Shown piece by piece: positions 12,751-25,200 of a stretch of DNA of 64,000 bases (its first letter is position 1; each line of letters starts with the position of its first letter). The position numbers and the translations under genes are program-made. The DNA comes from Salvelinus alpinus. Its lineage: Eukaryota; Chordata; Actinopteri; Salmoniformes; Salmonidae. The notes under the pieces are model-generated. The model was not told the DNA's origin, searched no databases, and saw nothing but the letters and a program-made list of their open reading frames with translations. The stretch is taken from contig NC_092087.1 in assembly GCF_045679555.1 (NCBI RefSeq), positions 22,592,925 to 22,656,924 of the forward strand, in the 5' to 3' direction.

Positions 12751-13163
12751 GAAAGAATTAGATATATTCTGAACAATAAACTATCAACATTTGATCAAAT
12801 CTGGCAGCCTTTCCTCTCTTACCTGGACCATTCGGCGCTGTGAATTTGTACTTTTTAACGCACTCTCAATTGTAATATTTTAATCCACCTTTGGGCAGCA
12901 TGTGCTGGCACCGCCACCCGAGCAGTCGGGAGGGGAACAAGGGGAAGGGATAAAGGGGGGGAATAAGTGGGGGGTGACACCTACCCTCTTTCTTTCTACC
13001 TGTCCTTGTTCTGTATGTCTTGTTTTGTAAATATTTGTTTTGTACCCAGAACTCTGGGTCTTTTTGTTTCTGTCTGCTCTTGTATGTTTAGATAAGAATT
13101 GTATACCTGTCTTTTATACCTATACACCATTCTTGTGTGTGTTCAATAAAAAACATTTGAACG
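12751..13163 (+). mobile_element. 5'-truncated L1-like LINE 3' end
   Basis: The first 90 bp read as the C-terminus of an L1-type ORF2 (ending '...STFDQIWQPFLSYLDHSAL' and a stop at about 12839-12841). A 3' UTR with 'aataaa' near the end follows. A 16-bp target duplication 'aacagtgtccaaagcc' flanks it (12735-12750 and 13164-13179). It landed in the TGCTGG minisatellite region. Confidence 0.8.
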
Positions 13164-13294
13164 AACAGTGTCCAAAGCCCAGTAAAGGTTGGTCACCAGC
13201 AAAAACACATTGAAGGCATCAGCAAAAACATAGCGAAGACTGACTATGCTGTTTCAGCAGGCAAGCCATCAAACACTCTCCCCATCTCCCCCAA

Positions 13295-13451
<157 letters not shown>

Positions 13452-13879
13452 AAGAGCAATTCTCTGCGTGGGAGGCCAGAGCAGCAGCTGGATATGATGG
13501 AAAACCTCCTGCACCCCCCACTGACTTACACCCCACAGGCTGTCCTTGTCACACAGTGACACACGAAGCGCTATTGCCTTGGAAGGTCTTATTCTCTAAG
13601 GAACTCAAGGAGAGGGGTCCGTTCATTAATGGTGCACAGCTGTCAAAGTACAATTGGATGAGAGAATATTCTTCACACACAGAGGAATAAGAAGTCACAC
13701 ACTCACATATGCACACATAGTCACATGCACAAGTACACACGCACACACATTTGCACTCACACATGTTGAAGCCATTACTCTGTAGCTTGTTAAGTCATTA
13801 CTCTGAAGCTTGTTATTTTCTCAACCCGAGAGAAACCAATCTATCCAGAGAGAGCTTTGAGAGATTTGCCACTGGATTG

Positions 13880-14010
13880 GGCCTTTGGATATAGAGGTTA
13901 CACGGAAATCCAAAGCATGTGGGGAAGCCTGGTTCAAATCCCCACTCTGTCTAGGTGAAAAATCTGTCAATGTGCCCTTGAGCAAGGCACATAAACCTAA
14001 TCACTCAGTC
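13880..14010 (+). mobile_element. SINE fragment
   Basis: The segment contains a B-box-like 'ggttcaaatccccactc' and the motif 'gcccttgagcaaggcac' typical of tRNA-derived fish SINEs. It is degenerate and incomplete. Confidence 0.55.
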
Positions 14011-14844
14011 ACCGGATTAATCAAAAATGCATAGATGATGTGTTACCGATAGTGTCTTTCAAAACTTGCTCGAATCAAAAACCATGGATTGATGGCAGCC
14101 TTGTCAGGAAACTGAATGAGAGAGATGCTGCTTATAAACAGGGCAAGGTGACCAGGGTCAATTGTATGGTTAAACAGTAGAAATTTGACCTATGCATATC
14201 GATCAAGATCGCGAGACACAAGTATAGGGACAAAGTGGAAGAGAAATTCAGCGGGTCGGACAAAACGCAAATGTGGCCGGGGCTTCTAACGATCACAGAT
14301 TACAAAAAGAAGGACAATCACGTTGCGGACATCAATGCTGCCCTACCGGACGAGCTAACCATATTTTTCTCATGCTTCGAGCCTAACAACTCTGAGCTAC
14401 CGAGCAGAGCCCTCGAGCACAACGAGGACTACATGCTTATGGTCCATGGAGGACGTATGTAAGTCATTCAAATGTGTTAACCCTCGCAAGGCTGCCAGCC
14501 CAGACAACATCCCTAGCTGTGCCCTCAGAGCATGTGCAGACCAGCTATCTGATGTGTTTTCTGAATTTTAAATCTCTCTCTAGCTCAGGCCACTATCCTC
14601 ACCTGCTTCAAGATGTCCACTAGCATCTCTGTGCCCAAGAAAGGGAAAGGAGCTGAACTGAATGACTACCGACCCGTAGTTCTCACTTCCGTCATCATGA
14701 AGTGCTTCGAGAGGCTAGTCAAAGACCACATCACTTCGATCCTCCCAAACACACTCAACCCTCTCTTTAATTCGCCTACCGCCCCGAAAGATCCACGTAC
14801 GCTACAATCGCCATTGCACTGCACACTGCCCTCATCCCTCATTT

Positions 14845-15075
14845 GGGGGCTCCCAAGTGGCGCAGCGGTCTAAGGCACCGCATCTCAGTGCAAGAGGCAT
14901 TACTACAGACCCTGGTTTGAATCCAGGCTGTATCACATCTGGCTGTGATTGGGAGTCCCATAGGGCGGTGCACAATTGTCCCAGGTTTGGCTGGTGTAGG
15001 CCGTCATTGTAAATAAGAATTTGTTCTTAACTGACTTGCCTAGTTAAATAAAGGTTAGATAAAATGTTTATTTAT
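14845..15075 (+). mobile_element. tRNA-derived SINE, SmaI type
   Basis: The tRNA-like head 'ctcccaagtggcgcagcggt' with a B box 'ggtttgaatccaggc' is followed by the salmonid tail 'cttgcctagttaaataaagg'. It splits the LINE reverse transcriptase. The SmaI name is from memory. Confidence 0.8.
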
Positions 15076-15737
15076 TTAATCCACCTGGACAAAGGGAATG
15101 CATATGTGAGGATGCTGTTCATCGACTACATCTCGGCCTTCAATACCATAGTGCCCTCTAAGCTTACCACAAAGCTCACAGCCCTGGGACTGAACTCCTC
15201 CCTATGCAACTGAATCCTGGACTTCCTGACGGCCACCCCCAGCTGGTGAAGGTAGGCAACATTACCTCTTCCACACTGATCCTCAACACTGGTACATCCT
15301 CAGTCCCCTCCTGTACTCCCTGTGTACCCTCGACTGCGTGGCCTCACACAGTTCCAACTTCATCATCAAGTTCGCTGACGACACGACAGTAGTAGGCCTG
15401 ATTACCAACAATGACGAGGTAGGCACTCTGACGGCATGGTGCCAGGTAAACACATTACCAACAACCCTCTACGTCAGCAAAACAAAAGAGCTGATTGTGG
15501 ACTTCAGGAGGAACCAGGCTTGGCACGCCCCCATCATCATCAACAGGGCAGCGGTGGATACGGTCCAAAACGTCAAGAAATTCAGTCTGTCCCCTCCCAG
15601 TGTTCTACAGGAGCACCATTGAGAGCATACTGTTTGGCAGCATTACAGCAACTCCACCACACAAGGCTCTACAGATTGTTGTTATTGTTTTATTCACTTC
15701 AACTTGCAGTGTTGAAGCTCAGAGATGAAGAATTTCA

Positions 15738-15935
15738 CTGTTTATTTTATCTTTATTTAACTAGGCAAGTCAGTTAAGAACAAATTCTTATTTTCAATGA
15801 CAGCCTAGGAACAGTGGGTTAACTGCCTTGTTCAGGGGCAGAACAACAGATTTTTACCTTGTCAGCTCAGGGATTTGATCCTGCAACCTTCTGGTTACTA
15901 GTCCAACACTCTAACCACTAGGCTAGCTGCAATTA
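15738..15935 (-). mobile_element. tRNA-derived SINE, HpaI type
   Basis: Read on the minus strand it has a tRNA-like head, then 'cagttaacccactg' (with the GTTAAC HpaI site that names the family), then the LINE-like tail. It is inserted in the 3' part of the L2-like LINE. Confidence 0.8.
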
Positions 15936-16059
15936 CAGCTGTGACTCAGTGCATGTGACTAATAAACTCTAATCTAATCTAAATATAATTGCTCTTGTAA
16001 GTTGCTCTGGATAACAGCGTCCGCTAAATGACTCACATGTAAATGTGAAATGTAAGCCT

Positions 16060-17040
16060 GTAATTTTCCATCAGAATCATGTCTGTAAATCGCAGACAGC
16101 TCTGTGCTGCCCATGGGGAGCCCCAGTTGTGCAGACATACTGATGACAATGCAGAACAGCTTTACTCAGCCAGACGGACTGGGAGGAACTGACACGGTCC
16201 AAGAGCTTTGACGTGTTCACAGCAGATCCTCTAGATCTGTATTCTATTTCCCCCTCTCTCAAGACAGTGAGTGTTGGCAATTCTACCTTGAAATGGTTGT
16301 GTCTATTAAACCTCTTGTGTTATCACTGGTAGGCTACATGAGTATAAAAATAACATGAGAAAAACTGAAACAAACACCAATAGGCAACACTAGATGGTCA
16401 GTGTGTATTCCCGTGGTGCTGCTCTCTCCCCATCTTTCTCTCCCAGAGCCCAGAGCACACAGCCCAGCCCCCCCCCCCCTTCCCTCATGGTTCAGTGGGG
16501 TTTATTATCAGAAACACAACTGGCAGGCCTTTCACATCATCCCTCCCCACATGGCTGAAGAAACCCTCCCAGAGCCTGGCTGGGCTGGTCTTCATGGCTG
16601 GGCTACTGCCACTCTCACCGGAACACTAACGGGTGACACATGCCCCACAGCTCCGCCACTTACACCTAAGATCAAAGCATGGGTCCGGGCAAGGTGGAGG
16701 AGGGGGTTGTTTTACACTCTAGTGTCCCCCCACCCTGTCATTGACACCAATACGATATGTCTGTCTGTGGGACTAAATGTGGAAGCACCTGTCCTCTCTG
16801 GTGTTGGGCTTAACATAAGCAATAATGCAGCGTAGGTCGACTGTTTCAACTTGACAAGTCCCCCTTCAGATTTTATTGATTTATTTCCCATCTGGATGTG
16901 AAGTCAGCTCAGATAACATATGGCACACTGTGGCAGATAACTGTGGCAGATAACACTCTTAGGCCTCACTCCCCCCTATCTGAGTTACCTACTGCAGCCC
17001 TCATCCTCCACATACAACACCCGTTCTGCCAGTCACATTC
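16060..17040. other. No gene recognised
   Basis: An incidental proline-rich frame (16401-16835, 144 codons) includes a C-run and no domain. Nothing else is recognised. Confidence 0.5.
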
Positions 17041-17041
17041 T

Positions 17042-17605
17042 GTTAAAGGTCCCCAAAGCACACATCCTTGGGTCGCTCCTCTTTTCAGTTCGCTGCAGCT
17101 AGCGACTGGAACGAGCTGCAACAAACACTCAAACTGTACCATTTTATCTTCATCTCTTCATTCAAAGACTCAATCATGGACACTCTTACTGACAGTTGTG
17201 GCTGCTTCCCGTGATGTATTGTTATCTCAACCTTCTTGCCCTTTGTTCTGTTGTCTGTGCCCAATAATGTTTGTACCATGTTTTGTGCTGCTACTGTACC
17301 ATGTTGTGCTGCTGCCATGTTGTGTTGCTACCATGTTGTTGTCATGTTGTGTTGCTAGTATATTGTGTTTTCATGTGTTTCTGCCTTGCTATGTTGTTGT
17401 CTTAGGTCTCTCTTTATGTAGCATTATGGTGTCTCTCTTGTCGTGATGTGTGTTTTGTCCTATATATTATTATTTTAATTTAATTTATCCCAGCCCCCAT
17501 CCCCACAGGAGGCCTTTTTCCTTCTGTTAGGCAGTCATTGTAAATAAGAATTTGTTCTAAACTGACTTGGCTAGTTAAATAAAGGTTAAATAAGTAATAA
17601 ATAGA
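17042..17605 (+). mobile_element. LINE 3' end
   Basis: Near 17085-17215 the sequence encodes the typical end of a fish LINE ORF2 ('SDWNELQQTLKLY' in a broken frame). A 3' UTR with repeated 'ccatgttgtgttgct' units follows, then the shared salmonid tail 'ggctagttaaataaagg'. The 5' part is absent. Confidence 0.65.
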
Positions 17606-19590
17606 CACAATTCAGTTAGATTGTATGTCATCGAGAGATGCGCAAGACTCAAATTAGATATGCATCAGTGCAGTCACAGTCAAAACTATCCGTCTCAACA
17701 TTTTGGTGGAAATCCTCAATGGAAAATGAATAAATAAATGGAAACTGGATTGCAGTGGTTTGGAAGTATCCAACAACTTTCAACTGAGAATCCCTGAAGT
17801 ATCTTACATTATGTGGAATAATTTACCTCATCCATCACGGTTTGGTGAAATACTCTGTGATTAGTTTCCATCTCTCAAAGAAAGAGAGATCTAGAGGGTA
17901 GGGAGAGGTGGGGGGCTGGCAGGGCAAAGAGGAAATCCCAGTGCAACCTGAACTTCTTCTACATAGTTCTACATAGTTCTACCAGAGCAGGCTGTTGTAG
18001 CAATCCTCCACCCCCTCCATCCTGCCTGTCAACCAACCCCTAACACGATATATTGCAGCACTGTGAACCCCCCCCCCCCCCCCCCCCAACACAGAGAGAG
18101 AGAGAGACAGAGAGAGAGAAAGAGAGACATATACAAACTCCAGCAGTTCACTCACAGGCCATTACTCAGCAGTGGGGCGGGGGATCAAAAGCTCAGGGTT
18201 CCCCAATGTCTCCCTGCACAGTCCCACTGTGGTTAGGTCTGAGACAGACAGGCACCACTTTTAAACAGAGCCCCCAAATGCCAAAAAAACTCCAGTACAC
18301 TATACACCAATATTGTACACCAATAGTGCACACACACACACACACACACTCTTCCTGTTTCCCTGCACAAATTCCTTACGGGAGGAAAGTTATCTGTGAC
18401 ACATTGAAGCCTTTCTCTTCCACAGTTTTGCCCGGCTCTTTCTTACATTCCACGGCAGTAATTCTCCACACAGTATTCCTACTATCACTTGTTCATTGAG
18501 GGTGCATATGCTCTTCATGTGACTCCAATGAAGACAGCTCTGTAAAAACACTTGACAGAAACACTCATCTCTGTATCCTTGTTTTACAGTAATACTAATT
18601 TCCAAATGCTAATTTCAAATCAGAGATTGTTAAATGGGTGCAGTACAGGTCAAAGAAAAAACACTGAAACATTTTGAGGAAAAAGTACAGATGGAAAATA
18701 CGTTTTTGGATTCAATCTGATTTCCTGTATGTCGTGCTGAGATCTCATGCAAAGTCAGGTCCTCCAAAAGCACAGCAAGGTTTTTCCTGATGAACATAGT
18801 GCTATGGTAGTGGCAAGTGTGAGAGGGCAGGGGTGGGGGGTGGGGGGTGGACAAGGCACCTTGCAACAGCTGGTCTGAATTATCCGGAGGGGTCGAGGGT
18901 GGCGGGGAAGGGGTGGTGGGTACAGAGACTCCTGGCGCCAAGATCGGGGCAGCAGGTCAGGGAGGATGACGATTACCAAAATACAAACGGGCAGCCGTAC
19001 CCAGGAGAGCAGGGGGTGTTCATGGCTCAGAGAATCCCAGCTAGAGGCTGGGGAGGCTAGATGACTGCTGCGGTGGAGGGATGGGGACAAGGACAGGGAC
19101 GGGGGGCTCCTACTCTGACTTCCTATCAGATAACCCCTTCCTTTCCAAATGACAGCCCAAAAGATTGAAAGTGGAAAGACTATTTCTAAGAGTTGCCATT
19201 ACCCAAACTGGTCAGTTTTATCAGATGAAAAGTTGTGTAGTTCATCAACCATACAGTTAGTGTGATAATGTCACCCACATGTTGTTATTGCCCACACAAG
19301 CTTGGCATGTTACTGGTGTGGGATAAAATTGACTGGATGCCTGTTTTCTATTCTTAAGGTGTAATGTAGGTTTTTATAAGAACACATTTACAACATAATT
19401 TTCACAAGCTCTGTAGTATGGATCAGAAGCAGGGTTTTGTAAATCTGGTTTATCAATAGAAACCTGGTAACACTGCTGTTTGCAACACACTGTTTGTTTA
19501 TCTGTCACATGTCTGTCCTCGGGTCATTTGTGATCGACCAGACCAGTCAACTGATTATTGATGTCATGGCAGAGCGTGGATCCCTCTGCT
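17606..19590. other. No gene recognised; low-complexity patches
   Basis: A C-homopolymer tract (about 18066-18088) is followed by a GA-rich run to 18130, and a G-rich stretch lies at 18825-18850. A 148-codon frame at 18053-18499 begins in the C tract and is not supported as coding. Confidence 0.55.
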
Positions 19591-19591
19591 G

Positions 19592-19668
19592 GCAATTTGT
19601 TTATTTGCATCTCCATTAGCTTTTGTAGAAGCAGCAGCTACTCTTGCAGGGGTCCAAAAGCAGTGTAC
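19592..19668. repeat. Short dispersed repeat fragment
   Basis: The motif 'catctccattagcttttg' followed by 'agcagcagctactcttgc' resembles a common fish repeat from memory. Only this fragment remains. Confidence 0.4.
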
Positions 19669-19731
19669 TGCTGCCACAAGCCTTCATCATTACAGTCAGA
19701 GAATTCAGAGGTGGAGGAGCCCTATTTGGAG

Positions 19732-19912
19732 GGATTAGGGTAAGAGTTGAGCCAGGGTTGAAAATTAGTTATGGCTAAACCAGGATGTGGACATGAAGCT
19801 AGGGTTAGGGTTATGGCTAAACTGGGGTGTGGACATGAAGCCAGGGTTAGGATTATGGTTAGGGTTATGGCTTGGGTTAGGGTTGAAATGGGGTTGTGAC
19901 ATGAAGTTAGAC
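19732..19912. repeat. Minisatellite with AGGGTTAGGG-like units
   Basis: About three degenerate copies of a roughly 46-bp unit contain 'gtggacatgaagc' followed by 'agggttagg'. The telomere-like hexamers are part of this longer unit. Confidence 0.7.
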
Positions 19913-20313
19913 TTATTTTTTTTTTTTCAGTCCATTGAATGACATTGAATATATGAAATGTACATTTCTGAATTGCACATACTGTATGGGTATTAGGGTT
20001 GTAACACTTGCACCTCCATACTTGCTGTAGTTGTGCCGCAGAGCATCATGGGGGTTTGCATGTGTTGTAAATGATCACGTTCTAGATAAATGGTTGGGCT
20101 GAATTTCTGTCTTCCGTTTCATCATTATTGATTTGTTATAATAAGGTGGTTTTGAAACCAACAAGATATAACAGTATGGTTGTCTGGTCTACTTTTAGAC
20201 TACAAGCATCTCAATATTCTCATCACTGTGGTTTCATAAGAAGATCCATACAACACCCCCAAGGAGAACTGTGCTAAATACAAAACATCACTGTCACAAA
20301 CCAAAATGTGTAA

Positions 20314-20385
20314 TGGATGGATGGATGGATGGATGGATGGATGGATGGACGGACGGATGGATGGGTGTGTGGGTGGATGAATGGA
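20314..20385. repeat. (GGAT)n microsatellite
   Basis: Tandem 'ggat' units with a few substitutions towards the 3' end. Confidence 0.95.
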
Positions 20386-20429
20386 TGGTGGGTAATAAAA
20401 ATAAATATGTGGTTAGCCCCTTGTTGCAA

Positions 20430-20632
20430 TTAGAGGGCGACATTGTTGCTGTAGACGGCAGCATTACTCCAGTAGAGGGCAGCATTGTTGCAGTAGAGGG
20501 AAACATTGTTGCAGTAGAGGGCAGCATTGTTGCAGTAGAGGGCAGCATTGTTGCAGTAGAGGGCAGCATTGTTGCAGTAGAGGGAAACATTGTTGCAGTA
20601 GAGGGAAACATTGTTGCAGTAGAGGGAAGCAT
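20430..20632. repeat. 21-bp minisatellite, about nine units
   Basis: The unit is 'gcagcattgttgcagtagag' plus one base, with variants carrying 'aaac' in place of 'cagc'. Because 21 is a multiple of three, the array is open in several frames on both strands. That explains the repetitive peptides it can encode and is not evidence of coding. Confidence 0.92.
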
Positions 20633-20635
20633 TTC

Positions 20636-20758
20636 ATTTTCAAATTCTTATTTACAATGACGGCCTGCACCGGCCAAACCAGGACGACGCTGGGCCAATT
20701 GTGTGCCGCCCTATGGGACTCCCAATCACGGGCGGTTGTGATACAGTCTGCATTGTTG
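20636..20758 (-). mobile_element. SmaI-type SINE fragment
   Basis: The minus strand contains the SINE body ('gggagtcccatagggcgg') and the start of the common tail. The tRNA-like head is missing. It directly abuts the 21-bp minisatellite. Confidence 0.7.
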
Positions 20759-20759
20759 C

Positions 20760-23700
20760 AGCAGACTGAGTCTACAAAAATGATATTAGCTGTTCAGTCT
20801 CCTGCTTTTCTTTCTGCTAACTTGTCATGCGGCTGGCTGCATTCAGAAGTAATCTGTTAGGCTGTATAGTTATTCATTCAAATACAAGTTTGACAAATCA
20901 TATTAGATAGATTACCTTTCACCTTTCATGCGTCATGCTCTCAACAGGTAAAATAACACATTCAAAGTTCTCCTTGAACAGGACACAAATCTTTACTGTC
21001 ACTCAAGATTTTTTTTTACCGTAAATGTTTAAAGGATAATGTAATGTGGTATTGTGTGCTATATTGAGTATTGAGACACACTTCTGTCAGTGTCTGTTCA
21101 ACTGTCTGGCCTGCTGCCAGGAAGTAACACTTCTCAGGATGCCAACTGATCCTAATGTTACACCTCAGGGGATGTGGTGCAGGGCTTCTCCTTCCCCCCA
21201 GGAATCCCTTCACCTGCTGCTACTGGCTACTGGGACATCACACAGCTCCTCCAGACCTCTACACACAGAACAGACAGAGTATAGAACAGAGTATAGCTCT
21301 GGTAAAGCTTAGATAAATTGTTTACGACTGGCAGAAGCTGAATTATTTCACAGAACCAGGGAAGCAGTGTTGTTGTGATCATTGACAGAATAAAATAGAT
21401 TGTGTTAAGGTGCCCCCTGCTGGCTAGACTACTAACATGACAGGAGTCAATCTGTCAACCAGTTGTGTTAGTAACATCTCGTGGACAGGTTCTGGGAAGT
21501 AACAAACTTTCATGAGAATTTTGCATCTGGAAAACCGAGATTATGTTGTTAATCATCATAGATAGATAGATTACTGTTAGGGTGGCATTAGCTTTAGCAA
21601 CATTCCTGAAATCCTGGTTGGAGGTTTTCAGGAATTGAGAGGGAATATGCAGGGGAACCTGGAATCCTCCAACCAGGATTTCTAGAAAACCAGGGAATTT
21701 TTGGAAAGTTACCAGAATTTTGCAAACCTAATTACTGTAAAGTATTATATCAACCTCCAAAATAGTTAATATGTGCTATCTATTCCAGAATTACATAAAG
21801 AGATACTTAACCAGCCTCATCAGTGGGCTGAATTGCCGGGACACACTGATCATCATGGTGTAAAAACTTTCAACCCCTCTGCTTGAAACTGAAATTCACA
21901 GTTTGACAACTTTGTTCAGACTGCTGCCACAGGCGCTGGTGTAAATGTACTGTTAGAGTGTGAATACTCACATGCAATCTAATCAGGCAGTCACCATGCA
22001 ACAATGGAATTGAGCATTTAAGTGACACTTGTAATTTCACGGGACTCCAAACCCACCGATTCGATCTTTATGGATGTGTCTGTCTGCTCTTGAAGTAATT
22101 TGTCACTTTAACACATGCACCGCCTCAGACGGTCAGTTGTGTCTGTGTTTGAGCAGTTGCCGTGGGAGACAGGTGCCATTGTCTTATGGTGTGTGTGTGT
22201 GTGTGTGTGTGTATGTGCACGCTAGCGTGCATGTGTGGGTGCATATACAAGTATGCGGGAATAGGTCAGGACTTGGAGACTGTGTAAACTGTGAAAGAGA
22301 CCCTGTGCACCAGTCACACATCCTTGTTGGTTTATGGTTTGACACTGGCCCACTGGCATACTGTCACCAGAGATTTCATATCTCATATCAAAACACCATA
22401 GTGGCCAAATCCCTGTCCCAGGTCTGTGTAGCCACCTGTACCCCATGGGCCTGTTTAAAGGATCCACAGGGGCCCCAGAGGCACGCCTGCCTGCTTGTAA
22501 AATATGTGGAGATGCGTCTACCCTGACAATGAGATGTCGTATGGTCACATACTGCAGCTCTCACAAGCAGCCAGACAAATAGCCTCCAAGTCTATTGTAG
22601 GTCAGGCAGAGCAACTGAAACCAAGGCCCACAGTATAAGACATATTTTTATATGTTAAGCTACTACTAAATCTCCAATATTATGGAGATCATCTTTCGAT
22701 ACTTTCATATTTATGCCCAAAATACACAAGACAAGTTGACAATAACTCAATTGTCATGTAACATGCACAATACCAACAACAAGTGGACTACTCCTTGTTT
22801 TGGAACTTTTATAGTGTCCACTGATAACTTGAGTAATATTTGCCTGTACTGTAAGTGTTTGCTTTGCCTTGTTAATCCCTCTCCTCTTCTCTAGTCAGTC
22901 TCCGTGCTTAATGGGGAGGCGGGAACAGGCTGTCAGTGGGATCCCAGAGTGCGTTGGATTGTCTGCAGGGCTGTGTTTAGATAAGGCAGCATGCCCATTG
23001 TCTCTGATGGGCCGGCGAGGCTGAGGTATGCCTCCATGCTCTGGAAATAGAAAAACAGTTGAGGGCTTCCATACCCCGGGCCTGCTCGGGCAAGGCCGGG
23101 CGCACAGACAGAGACTTAACACAATGAAAGAGATACCATTGTTTGAAGACAGGGGGTAATGGCAGAGGTACTGTATCTCAACCAAACGAGTTGCTAAAAG
23201 ACTGATCATGTTATTGTTGCCTGTGTGGGCAATAGCTGCTCAGTAGGAGGTGGCATGGAGGGAGCTCTAACAGAGGAATGATTGAGGCTTTGGCCTGTGT
23301 GACCATCTTTGTGTCTCCTCTCTGATAAATTGATTGCTAAACTTGAGCTTCTACAGTTGATGCCAGCTTTTGTAGACAATCACTGGGCGATTACAGAAAA
23401 ATGATCACCCAATCAAATATAGAATAGAACATTTACGTCCACCACGGTGTCTGTGCCCCTCGGTTTTGCTTATCTAGAATGGAAAAGTAGTGGATGTTGT
23501 ATTCTTCTCACTAACAGAAAAGGGGTAAGAGTTTGATCAACAGATCTTACTTTTGTTATTGTGTAATTGTGTGCATGTGTGAGGTGGAGAGAGAGTAAGA
23601 GAGAGACAAAGAGCATGTGTGGTGTTTAACACTGCGGAATGTAGTGCACTCGTAAATCTCAATCTCTTTGGATCCCTCTGTCTTAAAACCACATGGCATT

Positions 23701-24140
23701 CTGTGAACAAAGATCTAAAACAACTGTGGCCCTTCAGAACATCCCAGGTCTGATTCCTGGGATTCAGGTCTTGTCATGATGTCCCAGGTGACTACATTGG
23801 CTCTCCACATTGAGATCACCTTACTGTTGGGCCAGTAAACACACAAGCATACAGTCTATAATCAAAATATGGGCATTTTGGTAGAGTATTTTCAGGATGT
23901 AAGGAGAGCTGTTGTTTTCAGGACTCAGCTGTTGCATTGGGATGCAGTGTGGGCGGCACTACATAGGCATGCTGGGAAGGTCCATGCTACACTACAGAAC
24001 ATTACATACAGTGTTCTAAAGCAACATCGGTGGACTTTGGGGATTCATCACTCTCATTTGTTCATCATCATGCCAGCTTGTTTTTACTCACACAGTACGC
24101 AACACAGCCACCACTACTCTAAAGTGCACAGCAGGTTGGT
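20760..24140. other. No gene recognised; small repeats
   Basis: A MITE-like inverted pair lies at about 21600-21732 ('tcctggttggagg' and 'cctccaaccagga'). A GT microsatellite is at 22188-22212. The longest frames (22074-22526, 150 codons; 22895-23209 minus) show no domains or splice context. Part of this may be upstream sequence of the myosin remnant. Confidence 0.5.
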
Positions 24141-24144
24141 GGCA

Positions 24145-24297
24145 CCTTAATTTGGGAGAACGGGCTCGTGGTAATGACTGGAGCGAAGTTCGTGGAATGG
24201 TAACAAATACATCACGTGGTTTCATTTGAGTCATGCCATTCCATTTGCGCCGTTCCGGCCATTATTATGAGCCGTTCACCCCTCATCAGCCTCCTGT
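24145..24297. mobile_element. MITE-like repeat
   Basis: The complementary blocks 'gagcgaagttcgtggaatgg' and 'ccattccatttgcgccg' resemble a common fish MITE beginning 'caccttaatttggg'. The ends are degenerate. Confidence 0.5.
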
Positions 24298-24739
24298 GCT
24301 AAACTGTCCTGAAATAGCTCTGGCCTGCTATATCTAACAGATGCCCAAGAAAGTTTAAGCCATCAACGCAACACCTCTCGCCCTCCCATGGCAGGAGATA
24401 GTGCTATCAACAAAGATGGCTGCCTCTTAATCCTAGATTCCCATGTAGGACTTTGTTTTCTCCTATCGTCACAATGGAGCCCTGCACTCTCATACATGAG
24501 AAGATCTTAACCTTGTAATTTGTGTACTCTCTCTGTTTGTACTGTGTCTTAAAATGAGGAAATAGAAAATGTATCCCAATCACATTTTGGACACTTCTTC
24601 AGTACTGCTGTGGCTACAGCACTGGAACATGAAAGTGTGCTACTGTGCCTGTTTAACAATTAGATATTTCTAACAATGAATCCTTTCATTCAGAAATGCT
24701 GGAATCTGGCTTTGTCAATTCTGGGACACTTTGAAATGT

Positions 24740-24862
24740 GTCTTCCGCATTTAACCCAACACCTCTGAATCAGAGAGGTGCGGGGGGCTGCCTTAATCAA
24801 CATCCACGTATTCGGCGCTCGGGGAACAGTGGGTTAACTGCCTTGCTCAGGGGCATTGGGCA
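24740..24862 (+). mobile_element. SINE fragment
   Basis: The sequence around 'cagtgggttaactgccttg' and 'ctctgaatcagagaggtgcg' matches the body of a salmonid SINE of the HpaI group. Head and tail are lost. Confidence 0.6.
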
Positions 24863-24934
24863 CAACATAATCCGAAAAACAATCAAAACAAACTGCAAAC
24901 GCATCCAACAAGCTTGATGCATCCAACAAGCTTG

Positions 24935-25200
24935 ATGCAGTCATTGCGTGCTAGGAATATGGGACCAAATACCTTTGACTAAATTTAATACACTATAAGT
25001 GAATTTCTCCAAATATTTATGACACCTTCAAATGGGGGGACAAGATACATAAAGTGCTTTCATTTCTAAAGGGTAAAACAGATAAGTATGAAAATACCAC
25101 CAAATAAACATAAAATAAAACATTTGATCTCAAATCCAAAATGCTGGATTTAAGAGCCAGATTGAAAGTTTTAGCTCCACTGTCCAAATAAATCCGCAGG
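24935..25200. repeat. Dispersed repeat fragment
   Basis: The block 'gaccaaatacctttgacta' to 'aaatccaaaatgctgg' resembles a recurrent fish repeat from memory, diverged and without frames. Confidence 0.4.

Larger units (their letters stand above)
14030..15985 (+). mobile_element. L2-like LINE, decayed, hosting two SINEs
   Basis: The first part encodes the linker between endonuclease and reverse transcriptase. The RT domain follows: 'LNDYRPVVLTSVIMKCFERL' near 14655-14715, and 'KFADDT' at about 15369-15386, the conserved catalytic motif. The coding region is broken by stops, frameshifts and deletions, and interrupted by SINEs at about 14845-15075 and 15738-15935. The 3' end has a short 'taatctaatcta' tail. 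It is dead and fairly diverged. Confidence 0.8.

Noticed and set aside
14845-15075. tRNA gene
   Set aside because: The A and B boxes belong to a SINE head; it continues into the SINE body and tail. The same applies to 15738-15935, 28062-28232 and 59335-59405.
16401-16835. 144-codon plus-strand protein
   Set aside because: Low-complexity Pro/Ser composition, passes through a C-run, and shows no domain or splice context.
19797-19900. Interstitial telomere repeats
   Set aside because: AGGGTTAGGG motifs are part of a 46-bp minisatellite unit and never form a run of TTAGGG.
20271-20670. Repetitive peptides (VEGSIVA and related) open on both strands
   Set aside because: The 21-bp minisatellite is a multiple of three, so all frames lacking a stop in one unit stay open. 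No start context or conservation sign.
24888-24942. CRISPR-like short repeats
   Set aside because: Just two or three tandem copies of 'catccaacaagcttgatg' in a fish genome; a small tandem duplication.
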